From Chrysopilus asiliformis (lineage: Eukaryota > Arthropoda > Insecta > Diptera > Rhagionidae), in contig OZ035962.1 of assembly GCA_964034945.1 (NCBI GenBank), forward strand, positions 26,409,530 to 26,473,529: 64,000 nucleotides of DNA. The letters are read 5' to 3'. Shown here piece after piece: positions 53,601 to 63,008 of the stretch (position 1 is the stretch's first letter; each line of letters opens with the position of its first letter). Below the pieces are notes generated by a model, which made no database searches, was not told the DNA's origin, and saw only the letters and a program-made list of their open reading frames with translations. A program made the translations under genes and the position numbers.

Positions 53601-55306
53601 TGAAAAAATCGATCCTCTCTCGAAATATTGTTTGTACACTCAGAAAAATGTTCAGGTCAACTTTTTGTCAGGTTAACTCTGACCTTACAGAGGTTTATGT
53701 AAGCCACCTAGCGGTCAGAGTTAACCTATCTAAGGTCAACTCGTGCAGCTCCCAATGCCTTACTTCACCTGCTGGTGGCTTAATTTCAGAATTTCTCCGA
53801 CCACAGGTCAACTCAGTTTTACTTGCCCACATGCAGGCGAACGTGCGCCTGCCCGAGGCCAATTACGCCGTTTGTAGGTCGTCGAGTTAGCCTCCATTTT
53901 TCTGAGTGTAGGCTTTCCAGGAAAGTAAAGGTTTCTGATTCAAAAATTAGAAGAAAAATTTCTTGAATTTTGTAATGTAAAATAGAGGCTTTTAACTTTA
54001 AGAAAAGGTCCTGTTCTAATTACTTTTTAGTCACTATTAAGAAATCTCAACTTTTGCCACGATTGATTATGTTTTTAGTTATTAATTTGTCAGAAAACCT
54101 GTCACTGGAAGTAGATCTCAGTTAGCAATTATTTCTTTTGCTCAACACTCAAAAATGTTTACGAAATCAGTTTAGTTATTTTTCTTCCAGTATTTTTACT
54201 TTCCTCTGCTATAGTGGGAAAGTATTGTATTCATGACGGAGACTGATTCGAGAATAGGGGTAGATTTTCTGATCAGTACGAAATCTATTTCAGGCAAAAT
54301 TAAGAGAATTTTCGTGCATCTGTCTGTCGGTATGTCCATTTTAGGTATCTTAAATAACTCGAGAACGGGTTGATGTAGCGACTTGAAATTTTTTGTGAAT
54401 AAGTTTCACAAGAATCGTAATTTTCTATCAACTTTTGGAAAAGTAACGTTAGCTATAACCGGTATTTCCCATATAACTTTTCGGTTTTTTGAAAATGTCT
54501 CGAAATCTATGCACTTTTGTGAAAAAATGCATATATTTGAATTTAAAGAAATAAAACGGACCTCGAGATATTTGAAAAAATATTATTTTTTACATATTTT
54601 TTCCGAAACTAAAAATTGCAGAGAAAAGTTTTGTGTCGATCACAACTGATATTTTTTTTTTACAAAAATCGTTTTTCGAATAAACAAATAAAAGCATATC
54701 GAATAAACAAATAAATAATCGATAGAGTTGAAAATCGAAACAAAAGTTCAAGTTAGGTCAATTGAAATGTAGTATCATATCTTTATTTACTCGCTTATCG
54801 TCATCCTTAAATCCACAATAAACTCGTAATCGTCGTATTTCAAAACAATTTCTAAAATTTGCGAAGAATATTTCTACTATAAAATTCGCAACACAAAAAA
54901 AACGTCTTGACATAATTTTGATAATTTTTTTTTCTTGTAATTCACATTAGAAATCATATAGAACATAAAACATTGGGATCAAGACATCAAATTAAATTGT
55001 TGACCTTGCCATATTATGATTAAAGTTCACTGTAAGATTTAAATGGTTTATAAATTTATTTCCGGTCGTAAAAACTAGAGCATAACTAAGCATAACGTTC
55101 TTCAAGAGATAAAGGAAATAATTTCCTCCCATTGACAATTGCTTATTATTTGATTGTAATCTTTCCATGATGATCGATTTAAATCGATTTATTGCAACGA
55201 TCATAATTTACATGATTCATGTTTCTGGTTCACTCACCGATATTGTTGCACTTTGTGCAAATGCAACTGTCGATATCAAGCAAAATGCCCATGTTATGGG
55301 CAACAT
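43870..55306 (-). CDS. Secreted repetitive extracellular-matrix-like protein (possibly Pericardin-like), 12 exons
   Basis: Twelve exons splice in a consistent frame to about 1793 residues. Order: signal peptide ([17 protein letters not shown], cleavage before Gln18); a short basic segment with RYKR at 47-50, a furin-type site; a Gln/Glu/Ala-rich linker with a CSEC pair; about 40 copies of a [16 protein letters not shown] unit (about 116-628); a linker; eleven repeats headed [18 protein letters not shown] with [11 protein letters not shown] spacers (about 707-1291); Gln/Ser-rich segments with QSQSQ runs; a Tyr/His-rich, then acidic, Ser/Thr-rich region; and a C-terminal tail with four cysteines ([15 protein letters not shown] to the last residue). 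No transmembrane segment is seen. Length and style recall Drosophila Pericardin, a collagen-like heart matrix protein of similar size; a silk- or mucin-like secreted protein is the alternative. The gene model is well supported, the name is not. Confidence 0.85.
44868..45075. repeat. Dispersed repeat family A, copy 2 (in intron 11)
   Basis: Matches 5372-5615 in the same orientation through TGCCGG, CACTCTC, TGCAGGCGAATCAC, GTTGCCAGGTT and the following AT-rich blocks. Diverged copy in the last intron of the matrix-protein gene. Confidence 0.6.
45632..45754 (-). CDS. Matrix-protein exon 11
   Basis: Acceptor TTACTTTAAG, donor TGG|GTAAGA, 123 bases, phase 2 to 2. Encodes [14 protein letters not shown] and a Lys-Glu-Gln-Val-Ala-Thr-Tyr segment. 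The 939-base intron that follows holds a dispersed repeat. Confidence 0.8.
45827..46029 (-). CDS. Matrix-protein exon 10
   Basis: Acceptor TTTATATTAG, donor TTAA|GTAAAT, 203 bases, phase 0 to 2. Gln/Ser/Ala-rich with [17 protein letters not shown]. Similar in style to exon 9, so these exons probably arose by duplication. Confidence 0.85.
46108..46257 (-). CDS. Matrix-protein exon 9
   Basis: Acceptor TTAATATTAG, donor GAG|GTAAAC, exactly 50 codons, phase 0. Gln/Ser-rich: [15 protein letters not shown] and YAHQSQSE. Confidence 0.85.
46316..46524 (-). CDS. Matrix-protein exon 8
   Basis: Acceptor ATGCACTAG, donor CAG|GTAAGA, 209 bases, phase 1 to 0. Encodes a Ser/Ala/Gly-rich segment with [14 protein letters not shown] and [19 protein letters not shown]. 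Confidence 0.85.
46578..48332 (-). CDS. Matrix-protein exon 7: Gly/Gln/Val tandem-repeat exon
   Basis: A 1755-base exon, acceptor AGCAATTTAG, donor CAAG|GTTTTA, phase 1 in and out. Eleven repeats begin QYVTLPDG(K/S) and a twelfth degenerate one reads [14 protein letters not shown]. Repeats are 34-69 residues because the number of [17 protein letters not shown] blocks varies. Repeat types recur (1 resembles 4, 2 resembles 7, 3 resembles 5), a sign of higher-order duplication. The last three are the most diverged. Confidence 0.9.
48382..48615 (-). CDS. Matrix-protein exon 6
   Basis: A 234-base exon, acceptor TTCCTCCTAG, donor TAG|GTAATT, phase 1 in and out. Contains two degenerate [11 protein letters not shown] / [11 protein letters not shown] repeats and one Cys. 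It opens with Asp-Gln-Ile, much as exon 7 opens with Asp-Gln-Leu. Confidence 0.85.
48873..50411 (-). CDS. Matrix-protein exon 5: Pro/Gly/Trp tandem-repeat exon
   Basis: A 1539-base exon, acceptor TACCTTTAG, donor CAG|GTACAT, phase 1 in and out. About 40 copies of the 12-residue unit [12 protein letters not shown], some with an added Ser-Gly-Pro and with variants at positions 2 (Ile/Phe/Val/Thr), 5 (Gln/Lys/Arg) and 8 (Trp/Gly). Glycine is not at every third residue, so this is collagen-like in composition only. It ends with a Cys-containing [14 protein letters not shown] stretch. Confidence 0.9.
50467..50544 (-). CDS. Matrix-protein exon 4
   Basis: Acceptor CAAATTTTAG, donor ATG|GTAAAT. It encodes [15 protein letters not shown] followed by [11 protein letters not shown]. 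If the alternative donor of exon 3 is used the exon would begin at 50537, eight bases after the usual acceptor AG. Confidence 0.75.
50615..50718 (-). CDS. Matrix-protein exon 3
   Basis: Acceptor AAAATTACAG. It encodes [16 protein letters not shown] followed by an Ala/Glu-rich run. The frame of exon 4 requires either a weak donor G|GTTGGT ending the exon at 50615 or a better donor TG|GTATAT ending at 50611 paired with a later acceptor in exon 4. Confidence 0.7.
50785..50879 (-). CDS. Matrix-protein exon 2: basic propeptide-like segment
   Basis: Acceptor AAATTTTCAG, donor CC|GTACGT, 95 bases, phase 0 to 2. It encodes a Lys/Arg-rich stretch with RYKR followed by Ser, matching the R-x-K-R furin consensus. 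A donor four bases further on (TAC|GTAAAT) is possible but would put a stop codon at the start of exon 3. Confidence 0.8.
51969..52503. mobile_element. 535-bp TTAA-flanked element nested in the hAT element
   Basis: TTAA at 51965-51968 and 52504-52507 flanks CCCTTT...TGCA on the left and the inverse on the right (TGCAACAAAGGG). The terminal match is short, so the assignment is moderate. Confidence 0.5.
52025..52234. repeat. Hairpin with about 86-bp arms (GGGTCGCTGATTACGA type)
   Basis: Left arm from GGTTTTTGGGGTCGCTGATT and right arm ending CAGCGACCCCAAAAACC are inverse almost throughout, including CGAATCTGAAGTCAAAACTTC, AAAATGG, GATCCAATATGGCGGTC. The sequence type, with AATGGCGGATCCAATATGGCGG, is one I recognise as widespread in animal genomes. 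Open frames across it on both strands mirror each other and are not genes. Confidence 0.85.
53637..53908 (+). mobile_element. 272-bp TA-flanked miniature element (Tc1/mariner type)
   Basis: Termini CACTCAGAAAAATG are exact inverse repeats, each bounded by TA (53635-53636 and 53909-53910). An internal GTTAACTCTGACC / GGTCAGAGTTAAC inverted pair lies at 53673-53729. The open frame through it (53582-53890) is incidental. A decayed relative is at 151-345. It lies in intron 1 of the matrix-protein gene. Confidence 0.85.
54185..54660 (+). repeat. Probable dispersed repeat fragment
   Basis: Contains TTTACTTTCC...CTATAGTGGGAAAGTATTGTA, a CTGTCTGTCGGTATGTCC block and CTCGAGAACGGG...GACTTGAAATTTTTTGTG. 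This layout (short GTCTGTCxGT run followed by GACTTGAAATTT) parallels family B elements and is common in insect dispersed repeats. No termini could be fixed. Confidence 0.4.
55238..55306 (-). CDS. Matrix-protein exon 1: signal peptide
   Basis: ATG at 55306-55304, 23 codons, donor TCG|GTGAGT. The hydrophobic core and Ala-Phe-Ala before Gln18 make a good signal peptidase site. This start is chosen because it gives a signal peptide ending exactly at a consensus donor whose phase fits the next exon. A 4.4-kb intron follows that contains a hAT element and a TA-flanked element. Confidence 0.85.
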
Positions 55307-56937
55307 TTTACTTAGTGTTACTTTATAATCAGCATACACTTAATTCAAATATTTTTCTTGAAAAAAAAAGATTCACTGATCTTCAATGATAATCTTTGCA
55401 CATTGATAAGTATTTAATTCTTTCGTAAATTGTTGAATCCACAACACTTTTTATTGATTCACGAATTTTAACACAGATTTCTCTAGATTATAAACTATTT
55501 GTATTAAAATCACGAGATCATAATTTTCTGCGGTAATCCAATCGCCTCAAAAGATCCTTTTTGATGTAAGATGTGATTATCCACAAGATCGTTGCCACAT
55601 AGTTTTTGGTGATCGTGATATTTTTTTTTTTGATTCGAATCCGATTTTTATTTCGATCGTAAATGCTTCGAATACCTTGTCGCGATTTTTTTTAAATCTT
55701 AGTATCACTTAAAAAATCTATTATTTTTCTAAAAATAAGATCATTTTTCAACTATCTTTTTTTTTTTTGAACAAAAACTGATCTTTGGAGGACTGTTAAT
55801 TATGCTGCCGATCGCGACGACTGCTCCGTTGCAAATACCAAGTTTTAAACCAACAACTTGATGATTGTTAACTGAAAATGCTTAATGACTTTTGACCCAT
55901 TTTAAAGAAATGTTGGTACACTTCTATTAAGAATTCAATTTTTCAGTATATTTCAATATAGTGAATATACATTTGTGGTCCCATGTATTTACAATCGCGA
56001 TCGCGTTTAAATCAAGAGTCAATCGATCCAATCCAGTCCCATTCCTACTGATTAGGGATAGAGTTTGAAAATGTTTTTATATGGGAGATACTATGAATGT
56101 GATATAGGAGGGATATTTATTCGTATTGGGGTGCTTTGGAAGTATAAAAGAAGTTTTATTTGAAAAGTCTATACACAGTAAAGGCTTCTTTTTTTTATTA
56201 AGAAGTTGCTTTCATTAAGAATATTTTCTGATAACAGGGTGATCTACAGAGGTTAAAAAAATAATTAAATTCTCAACTGATCGTTAAAAATTAATTCTTC
56301 TAAGTAACAAAATGTAATTTCCTGTTGAAACCAAGAACATTAATTTATAGTTCTTTTTAAAAGTTATTTTTCTGTTTTGGCGGTGTGATAATTTATGATT
56401 TCTAACAATTTTACTTAGAGAGAGTTTATAGAGCGGGAAAACTGTTTTGTTAAAAAGTATTGAAATTACTTCAATGTCAAGTTTTTTTATCTCAAAAATT
56501 TAAAAAGAATTGTTTTTCTCCTGATCAAAAAAAAACTGTCAGAATTTTTAATTATGATAATTAAAAATCAACTCTAAAAATTTTAATAAAAATCGTAATC
56601 CAATATAATAAGTTATCAGAATTCTTATAAAAATAACACTAAAAGGTCAAGGGCAAATATAAAATACAAATCTTCTGAGTAAAATTGATTTAAATTGATT
56701 TCGGGCGGTTGAGAAAAAATACATGTTTTATAAATAACAAAATGTTCTTCTTGATTTTAGCTCTCCTTCAGATTAACATAAGTTAAAATCGAAATTCCAT
56801 CGGTCTAACAATTAAAAAGAAATTGAATCAAATCGGAAATCCAATCTGTTAGGCAAAAGTTTCATTTTTGGTTCGTTGCTTTTTTTCAATTTTATTAATA
56901 ATAGCTCTGAATGTCGAAATATAAACTAGGCAAACAT
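55307..56937 (-). other. Upstream flank of the matrix-protein gene
   Basis: Expected to hold the 5' UTR and promoter of the minus-strand gene. No TATA box, initiator or upstream non-coding exon could be called with confidence. The stretch is AT-rich; the only GC-richer spot is at 55800-55830. Confidence 0.4.
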
Positions 56938-57006
56938 CACAAAAGGTTGTAAAGTGGTCGGCGCGACCATAGAGTTACAATGCTAAAGTCGCGACAACCT
57001 TTTGTG
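56938..57006. repeat. Small inverted repeat
   Basis: CACAAAAGGTTGT and its inverse ACAACCTTTTGTG bound 69 bases, with a GGTCGGCGCGACC palindrome inside. Possibly a miniature element; no target duplication seen. Confidence 0.6.
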
Positions 57007-57135
57007 CTCTTTGAGTATATCTCAGCTCTCACATCAATTGAAATTTTAACTTCTTAATTCAGTTGTTTCATTGATAAAGAGTAAGTTGAAAGGGGTGTAT
57101 ATTTGTCTCCCTTGTTGGTTTTTATTTAAGGACAA

Positions 57136-57386
57136 TTGAGGCGTTAAAAGCTAGAGTGGACCAACCCACATGTCGAAATCGTGAATTTTTTTGTGTTTGA
57201 ATCACTATTGCGAGTGAGTTTTTAGATAAAAATGTTTGGATGCACAAAAGAACTTTTCAACATTGAGTAATAAAGTCCACAAAATTTTTTTTTTCCAAAA
57301 ATTGACAGTCAATAATAGTACAAAAGTGGAAAAGCTTCAAAAACTCGATTATGTGGCTTGATCCACTTTAGCTTTTAACGCCTCAA
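57136..57386 (+). mobile_element. 251-bp miniature element, family C copy 2
   Basis: Terminal inverted repeats of about 25 bases: TTGAGGCGTTAAAAGCTA and its inverse TAGCTTTTAACGCCTCAA, then AGTGGA / TCCACT. The interior matches 41041-41290 in inverse orientation. This copy has the better-preserved ends. No transposase. Confidence 0.85.
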
Positions 57387-57562
57387 TTAAACGATAAATA
57401 CGTCAAACCGCGAAAAACAAAATGGCGGGCGCTTGAAGCAACCTTCGTAGGGGGTCTAAAAAAGCTTGGCGAAAGACAGACGTTATTTTTGGTTTTTAGC
57501 CTCTCTTGATACAAAATGACTAACGAGGATAAAAAATTAATAAATAAAAAAAGCTTCTATTT

Positions 57563-57694
57563 AATCAGAAATAAAAGCAAGACAAAAGCATAAGCAATAA
57601 ACTAAATATTTATCTCGCTTCTTTTCTAATACACACCGCCCAAAAAAACTGTTTTTTTTTTCTTTTTAGTACCTACATTGTTTTTAATAAAATC
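57563..57694 (+). repeat. Dispersed repeat family D, copy without insertion
   Basis: AATCAGAAATAAAAGCAAGA through TATTTATCTCGCTTCTTTTC, then CACACCGCCCAAAAAA and TTTTTAGTACCTACATT. The same series occurs at 62698-63008, where it is interrupted by a 167-bp hairpin element. Confidence 0.75.
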
Positions 57695-57886
57695 TTTTGC
57701 AATTTTTATTTAAACTCAAGCACATGGATTTTCAGTACAAATCCCCCCTTCTTCCTTACCGTCTTATCTGATAACTCTTCAACTGATAAAGGAATTTTGA
57801 TCTGGATTTCACCTTTAGAGACAAGGTTTCTCAAAAAGATTTTCTAACCACTTTAACCCACTCGACCTCTCCTTTAGGACTCCTGA

Positions 57887-58012
57887 GGCCTTATCGGCGA
57901 TCACGACACAAATGGTTCGAGTTGTGAATTTAATGTTGTTGATAGTATAAAACTCTAACAAAAACATTGAATTTACGAACCATTCGTGTCATGCTCGCCA
58001 ATAGGGCGGCCC
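57887..58012. repeat. Hairpin element, arms about 55 bp
   Basis: Left CGGCGATCACGACACAAATGG is inverse to right CCATTCGTGTCATGCTCGCC, and pairing continues through ATTCAATGTTxTTG. Mismatches are moderate. Probable old fold-back miniature element. Confidence 0.65.
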
Positions 58013-59891
58013 TTGGTACAAACATGCGCGACTTTCTTTGCTTTTTGTTAAAACATATTCAATACGAGCAAAGAGTTTGACCAAAGCAGTTTTAAAAGTT
58101 TATATTCACCTCGATTTTAGTCACCCTATTTCTAAAATAAAGAAAAAAATAATTTAATGCACTTTCATACATTTCCAGTGGCAGTGTTTAATATTCATTT
58201 AACGCTCAACAACATCTTGTGAGGGTGCTAAAAGTGCATCTGAGAAGCAAATTAGGCATGTTGTACATTTTTAATGATTCAATTTGATTATGCTTTGCCG
58301 ACAATTAAACACAATTAACTCGCCTCACATACAAAACTATACTACAGCATCAGTACAATAAAATCATTTTTGAATGATGGGCTCGTACTTAGAATTTGAC
58401 ATGAAAATTGAGTGAAATTGAACAGAAGTAAAGCGTGTTGAATTATGAGGCTGTGGCTGACAAAAGTCTCACTTCATCAATTCCAATTAAGTTAAAACAA
58501 AGAAAAAATTCTGCTCCAAGCAGACTTTAAAGACAAACCATAATTCAAGCAGCATAACTCAGTTAAAACATAAGTATGAAGATATACTTATACGCAGTTT
58601 CCTAGTAGCTCTAAATACAGTCGTCCTCTTGAGAGATTTAAGGCATGATAAGAATCGACATTAACACATTTTATGATATTTCTGTATATCAAACAGTTTA
58701 AGTGATGTCACTTAAAATTATCACAGAAGATCGATTTTTTTTTATTTGGCATTTGAAGGGACTTTTGGTTCTTTTGAGATTCGGTTTCCTTTAACAAGTT
58801 TCATTTGTATGTGGAAAAAATAATTTCATAGTAGATCTGGGGTTTTTTTCTGGTCAGTTTCTGCTTTTGGCAGGCCGCAATCTTCTCAATATCGCATATG
58901 GTTCATCGAATGTAATACTTGTTCTATTAAGAAATTTAGGTTTACGACTATTTTTAGTTATATTAACAACTCTGATCGCGCAACTTCAATAAACTTTTTT
59001 ACATCGTTGAATTACGTAAGTTACACAGTATATGTGCAAGTGAAGTGATTGCCTAGTTGGGAGAGGGCCATATGAATTTTATTTAATTGGAATTGGTGAA
59101 ACTATTCGCTTGACCTAAATATTTTTTTAAGACCGCATCAAAATTGATAAGAATTTGAATCGAGAAACCGATTTTCTATTGAGCGATTTTGCTGGTTTAA
59201 TTCTTATAAATTATGGCGAAAAAATATCGAGTAGATTTGGAAAACAAACACTCTTGCTCTGTATTTTTAATATCGATTGAAGGATTCTCGATTAGGCGAA
59301 AGTTCGAAAACGGATGAGCAGAATTTCATGATAATCAGCAGTTAAATTAATAATTTAAAAGATTTCTTTTCTATAAAAATGGAAGGGATTAGAAGAAAAC
59401 TAAAAATCACAAAAATAATTCGTTAACTTTTCGAAACAATCAAATCCGATTGCACTAACCCCATCCCCCCTCATAAAAGCAGATCACAATTTTGAGCCTT
59501 TTTCTAAAATGGCGTATTTTTGAATTTTACGTAGAACTTCTATTTTGTCTTTTTTTCGGTAAAAAAAACATTTTCCCGGTCGAAGATCGGGTGCAAAAGC
59601 TACTGTTTTATAACATCCCGGGTATCATAAGCTATAAATAAATTTCAATATTTGTTAAAACAAAAGTTACGTAATATTTGCTTGATATAACACAAAAAAA
59701 CGTAAAATTAGAATGATACAAAGTTCAAATTTAATCTTCTTACCGATTTCTCATTTTTTTCAAACGATTTTTTGTTCCTTTTTTTTGCTGTTTTGAACAA
59801 TTCCATACAATGTGTTCCTGGAACATCAAATAACCTTTGACGATTATCATGTTTTTCTACCAGAGTATGTTTTGAAAAATTACATCATAAC
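58013..59891. other. Non-coding stretch
   Basis: I see no gene or clear repeat. It is AT-rich and probably intergenic. Confidence 0.5.
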
Positions 59892-60639
59892 TAGGGTGAC
59901 AATACGTTCCAGAATGGCCGGGTCAGTCCCGAATTTAGGCATGTTGTCCGAAAACAAAACTTTTTTCTCGGATTTTTCAATTTAGTGTTATAATTTATCA
60001 AACGCTAGTAAAAACTTTATTTCAGCGATGGGTCGCTATAAAGCTTGTTCCATAATTGGAGCGGTGCGGCAGCGGCGCGGTGACAGCTCAATTTGTGTTT
60101 TCATAATCTACAAATCGCAGAGAATTTGAAGATTATTAATTTTTCGGTTTCATTTTCCGTTTCAAATACGTTTTCAAAGTTCACTTGTTAAAAATATTTG
60201 CGAGTGTTGTATTTCCACTACCATAATTCACCACTTGTGACATCTCTGTTCTGTCACCGCTTCGAACCGCGCCGCTTTGCGCGTAATTGCGGTATAAGCT
60301 TAAATCACACGTTTTTTCGCCTGCGACACATTTCTTCAACAACTTCCCACAAAAAACGTAAGTATCTAAAAAAAATGGGCTGCGGTAAATTTCTCATTAT
60401 TGGTATTTGACAAATTCTTATTATTTGCTTGATTTAAATAATTTCTTGCTTGATATTCTGTTTAAAGGATTTCGTCTGCGGTGCACATTTTGTAATTGTT
60501 TTTCTTGGTTTACTTGCAAATCAAATTTAATTTTCTTGATTTTCGGAAATCTGTCAGAAGTGTTGTCACACCTCTTCCCCTCCTCTTATTCCGAGCTCAT
60601 CTTATTCCGAAGTAACCTAAAATAAATATGGTCACCCTA
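59892..60639. mobile_element. 748-bp hAT-type element with 8-bp target duplication
   Basis: Termini TAGGGTGACAATA and its inverse (TATGGTCACCCTA) are bounded exactly by the direct repeat ATCATAAC (59884-59891 and 60640-60647). The interior is non-coding and holds a GC-rich nested inverted repeat at 60038-60303. Open frames inside (60198-60625) have no recognisable transposase motif. Confidence 0.8.
60038..60303. repeat. Nested GC-rich inverted repeat
   Basis: Left arm AAGCTTGTTCCATAATTGG...GGCGCGGTGACAG (60038-60086) is inverse to right arm CTGTCACCGC...GCGCCGC...GTATAAGCTT (60250-60303), with mismatches. It may be a separate element inserted in the hAT element, or that element's own arms. 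Confidence 0.6.
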
Positions 60640-61495
60640 ATCATAACTGAAGTAATCAAAAGATTTTTTTGCAATTTGAGTTTTTTATGGGTTTTTTCTA
60701 ATCTTTAAATTTAATGTCGTTTTAACTTTTATAAATAATCAAAAAGTATTACCTTTTGGCTTTCAAAATGATCAAATTTGATTTTTTTTTTAAATTTTTT
60801 TTCCATTTTGCAAAATAAATTTTATTTGGTGAAAAACTAAAAAAATGAAACCAAAAATACTTCGGCCCCATTTAGACGATCAACGTAGATCAAGTATGAC
60901 AATTATGTAAACTCGTATCATTAGTGCACATCAGAAAATTCTGTAAGGATGAATTCCTGGGTCCAAAGATGACTATTTATATTTCGATAGCACCGTTTAG
61001 AAATGAAATATAAACAAGAAAAATGAAAAAGAAACGGAAAACAACAACCATTTTCTGGCAGGTTACAAAGTAACCATTTTGCAACCGATTTTATCCAGAA
61101 GGCCACCATTACAAAAAATGATTTGCAATCGCTATTTTGCGACCAGGGTCACATTGTCACCGGAGTTGCGAATGGTTGCTTGGGTAACTTTGACATCGTC
61201 CAAATGGACTCTTCTTACACAATTTTACATTTAAATAAAATAGTGGCCTATTTGTCAATTGATCCAATTCAATTTTTACTCCAAATCATGGACAAATTTT
61301 TTGTTTCTAAACTAGAATATAAATGGAGCTACCGCAACACATTTTCGGTTTGGAAAACAAAGCGACGCGAAGAGAAAATATTTAGATCAAATAAAAGTTT
61401 CGCCCTATCAATATGAATGAGAACATATATTATAGATACTACACCATTATTATTCCATTGAGACAGAAACCAAGTCAGTACTTAACCCTCTAACC

Positions 61496-61818
61496 GGAAT
61501 GCCCGCCTAAAGGCGGGCTTCACGGAATTCGCTTGTTTATAACGGGTAACAATTTTAATCGCCGGAAATCGCCGGAACGTGTTACACTGACTTTTGTAAG
61601 TTATCGCTTTACATGCTGGAAAAAATTTAGCCCTGTACGTTGTCTTGGTTACGGTCTGTCGCAAGTTGAAAGTCATATTTTGGTGACTAATTTATTCACT
61701 AGGAGTTAAGCCGAGTTAGTGAGTTAAGGGAGTTAGCTAGTGTTATTTTCCATGTAAAAGGTGAGTTAAGGGAGTTAAGGCGATTTAACTCCTAGTGAAT
61801 AAATTGGCCGTTAGAGGG
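61496..61818. mobile_element. 323-bp TTAA-flanked miniature element
   Basis: TTAA at 61492-61495 and 61819-61822 flanks CCCTCTAAC and its inverse GTTAGAGGG. Just inside the left end is a CCCGCC-TAAA-GGCGGG hairpin. Within it, TTTATTCACTAGGAGTTAA (from 61691) and its inverse near 61784 form a further inverted repeat around GAGTTAAGGGAGTTA units. Confidence 0.75.
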
Positions 61819-62697
61819 TTAAACTCAGCATTGATTTAAAAAGAAAATCTATTTCTTTATGCCACACATACATTCATTATCGTCGTGTTACAAAATTTTG
61901 ACCTTTTTGGCATCGTTTTGCGATTAGATGAACGAGCATGAATTTCTAAAGTCGAATAGAATTACAAATTCTCCTTATATTTCGGTTAAAATAAACTATG
62001 ATTTAATTTGTGGATTTTTAGGGTACACCAGTACATATTTTAATCAATGAATAGCAAATTAATTTTAGATTTTGCTTGTTATATTCATGCAAAAATTATC
62101 TACTCTTCGCTGTTTCTTTAATCGTTGTTTAATTTTTCTTTGTTTTTATAATGACACACTTTACAAAGGGAAAATGACTTGTGGCTCATGTTTATGGAAA
62201 CACAAAAAAATATATATAAATCCAAAAAAAAATTGAGAAATCAATTGTCAAAGGGTGACTCATAGGCAATGAATTGTTTTTGTGTATGCACTTGTATTGC
62301 ATGATTTTTGTTTTGTGTTTTAATGAAAAACTGGTTACGGTTAATCATATAAAGAAAAACATCAAATTGAGCCAAAAAACTGTAATATTACTGGCTTTGT
62401 TTGTGTCAAAAATAGTGTTTTTTTCTAATCAAACTACTTTTTCCAAAAAAAAACTAAATCAAAACGAGTTACGCTTGAGAACTTTGATAGGAAGAAGATA
62501 TTTATTTTTTGTTTGTGATTATTGCAACAAAAAATACGCCGCAGAACATTTTTTAAGAGGTGCAAGTGAAAAAGCGCGCCGCAGGCCAATTTCTTAGAAG
62601 CTTTTGTAAGAAAACTGCACTGCATGTGAAAAACTTTGTAGAGAATACAAGTGAAAAACTTTGAAAATAATTCTAAAAAAAAATGTTTTTTTGCGTA

Positions 62698-63008
62698 AAT
62701 CAGAAATAAAAGCGAGATAAAAGCATAAAAAATAAAATAAATATTTATCTCGGTTTTATTTCTTAAGGCCTGTGTCCACATGGAAGTTTATTTGCAGAAG
62801 TCGCTTCTAGCAGAGACTCCTGGAAGTTTTTCCCGTGGAAACACTAACTGCAAGTGAACTTCCAGAAGTTGTGACATCAGAAATATCTTCTAGAAGCGAC
62901 TTCTGCAAATAAACTTCCATGTGGACACAGGCTTTAAAACACAGCGCCCCAAAAAAAAAATTTTTTTTTTCTTTTTAGTACCTACATTTTTTTTTAACAA
63001 AAGCTCTT
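62698..63008 (+). repeat. Dispersed repeat family D, copy interrupted by a hairpin element
   Basis: Matches 57563-57694 on both sides of an inserted element: AATCAGAAATAAAAGC to TTTATCTCGG...TTTC before it and ACACAGCGCCCCAAAAA to TTTTTAGTACCTACATT after it. Confidence 0.75.
62767..62933. mobile_element. 167-bp hairpin element inserted at TTAA
   Basis: TTAA at 62763-62766 and 62934-62937 flanks GCCTGTGTCCACATGGAAGT and its inverse; arms of about 45 bases (62768-62811 and 62889-62932) pair perfectly or nearly so. The family D copy at 57563-57694 shows the same locus type without it, confirming the insertion and its borders. Confidence 0.85.

Noticed and set aside
59892..60639. Open frames inside the 748-bp hAT element as a transposase remnant
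   Set aside because: Short, in different frames, and they cross an inverted repeat; no hAT catalytic or dimerisation motif is visible.
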